NCBI GenBank assembly: GCA_937905915.1
Contig: CALCVR010000348.1
Location: 1 to 6,107 of the forward strand
Length of the DNA: 6,107 nt
Origin: an uncultured Eubacteriaceae bacterium
GTDB lineage: Bacteria > Bacillota > Clostridia > Oscillospirales > Acutalibacteraceae
Reading direction: 5' to 3'
Shown here: piece after piece, positions 5,353-6,107 of the stretch
Layout: every line of letters starts with the position of its first letter
Position numbering within the stretch: the first letter of the stretch is position 1
Program-made: the position numbers and the translations under genes
Notes under the pieces: generated by a model
The model's input: the letters and a program-made list of their open reading frames with translations, nothing else
What the model was told of the DNA's origin: nothing
Database searches by the model: none

Positions 5353-6107
5353 TTATTGTATCCTCCCAAACTGCTTTTCTAATTCCTTTTGCGTCAATCG
5401 GATGGCCACTGGACGACCATGGGGACAGTACCGGACATCTTCTTTCAATGCCCGAACCGCCAAATCATACAGTTCTTTTGGCGAACTTTTATCCCCAGCT
5501 TTGATGGCTGCGCGGCAGGCAACCGAATGATAGATCCACTCCAACTGTTCGGGAATTAAATCCTGCCGGCACGTGGCAAGCCGTCCCGCTAGTTCCGTCA
5601 CCAATAGTTCTACATCTGCCCCGTCCAGCTGAAGAGGGGCTGACCGGACTAGAATGCATCCATCGCCAAAATCCTCGGTTTCAAATCCCGCCTGGGCCAG
5701 CAAAGAAAGATGATCCAATACCGCGTCATAAAGGGATTTTTCCAAAGTGACCGGTACAGGAGCCAACAGCATTTGTTGATTGACCATTGCATCTTTTTTA
5801 ATGCGTTCGTATAGCATACGCTCATGAGCGGCATGTTTATCAATGATGAGGAGCTGCTCTTCTACCTCTAAAATAATGTAGGTGGAAAAGGCTTCTCCGA
5901 TTACCCGTATGACAGGCTCTTCCTTATTTTCCGTCTCTGTCTTTTGGGGCTCCTCAGTAGGGAAATACTCCTGTTGATCCGGCAACACACTGTGGCTGCT
6001 CTGATAAAAGGGAGACGGTTCTTTCAGCTTCTTATTGGAGTCAAAAAGATCCGCATCCTCTTTCAACCGATCCGGTGAAGAGCGGCGCCACACAATGGAC
6101 TGGCTAA
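5353..6107 (-). CDS. mutL: DNA mismatch repair protein MutL, C-terminal part
   Basis: MutL couples MutS mismatch recognition to strand processing. This fragment covers the last 250 codons. The frame is open to the right edge, so the ATPase domain lies outside the window. A charged, low-complexity linker (about fragment residues 5-64) leads into the C-terminal dimerisation and endonuclease domain. The metal-binding motif DQHA(X)2E(X)4E appears as DKHAAHERMLYE (89-100), keeping D, H and both E residues. ACRAAIKAGD (196-205) and CPHGRP (227-232) complete the endonuclease signature, and the protein ends in FGRIQ. This marks a nicking-competent MutL of the B. subtilis type rather than the E. coli type. 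A GTG at 6091-6093 is not the start, because coding continues upstream. It is convergent with the lysine operon and shares its terminator. Confidence 0.97.
   Translation of the reverse strand, partial: SQSIVWRRSSPDRLKEDADLFDSNKKLKEPSPFYQSSHSVLPDQQEYFPTEEPQKTETENKEEPVIRVIGEAFSTYIILEVEEQLLIIDKHAAHERMLYERIKKDAMVNQQMLLAPVPVTLEKSLYDAVLDHLSLLAQAGFETEDFGDGCILVRSAPLQLDGADVELLVTELAGRLATCRQDLIPEQLEWIYHSVACRAAIKAGDKSSPKELYDLAVRALKEDVRYCPHGRPVAIRLTQKELEKQFGRIQ

Noticed and set aside
5353..5504. Plus-strand short frame over the end of mutL
   Set aside because: It is opposite the conserved MutL C-terminus (CPHGRP region) and begins inside the terminator; no independent evidence.

Overview
The window looks like chromosomal DNA from a Gram-positive bacterium of the class Clostridia, perhaps an Oscillospiraceae/Lachnospiraceae-type gut organism. 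The evidence is strong AGGAGG-type ribosome sites, a lysine (L-box) riboswitch ahead of a diaminopimelate operon, a BceR/GraR-like response regulator, and an endonuclease-type MutL. Base composition is fairly balanced and does not shift visibly between genes. This taxonomic placement is inferred from gene types and layout; no database search was possible.

Left part, minus strand (1-1532): queA (tRNA queuosine modification) reads leftwards. It is followed 18 bases later by a 32-codon open frame with its own good ribosome site, then by the first 102 codons of an OmpR-type response regulator that runs off the left edge. No terminator is visible between queA and the regulator, so the three may share a transcript.

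Centre, plus strand (1592-5342): a promoter-like TTGACA element leads into a complete five-helix lysine riboswitch (1655-1818), a P1-competing hairpin (1813-1850) and an intrinsic terminator (1873-1894). Four tightly spaced genes follow: asd (archaeal/fungal-type aspartate-semialdehyde dehydrogenase), dapA, dapB, and a free-standing protein made of two ACT domains that resembles the regulatory half of aspartokinase. Asd makes aspartate semialdehyde, DapA condenses it with pyruvate, and DapB reduces the product to tetrahydrodipicolinate, the precursor of diaminopimelate and lysine. The riboswitch should lower expression of the whole operon when lysine is plentiful. The ACT protein may add lysine/threonine sensing at the protein level, but its partner is not in the window. 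The operon closes with a strong hairpin (5294-5341) that also serves the convergent gene.

Right edge, minus strand (5353-6107): the C-terminal part of mutL (mismatch repair), with its nuclease motifs intact; its 5' end lies outside the window.

Most of the content is well-known housekeeping and amino-acid biosynthesis. The items most worth a second look are the detached aspartokinase-like ACT protein, the small frame between queA and the regulator, and the unclear switching logic of the riboswitch expression platform. I see no mobile element, CRISPR array, rRNA or tRNA.
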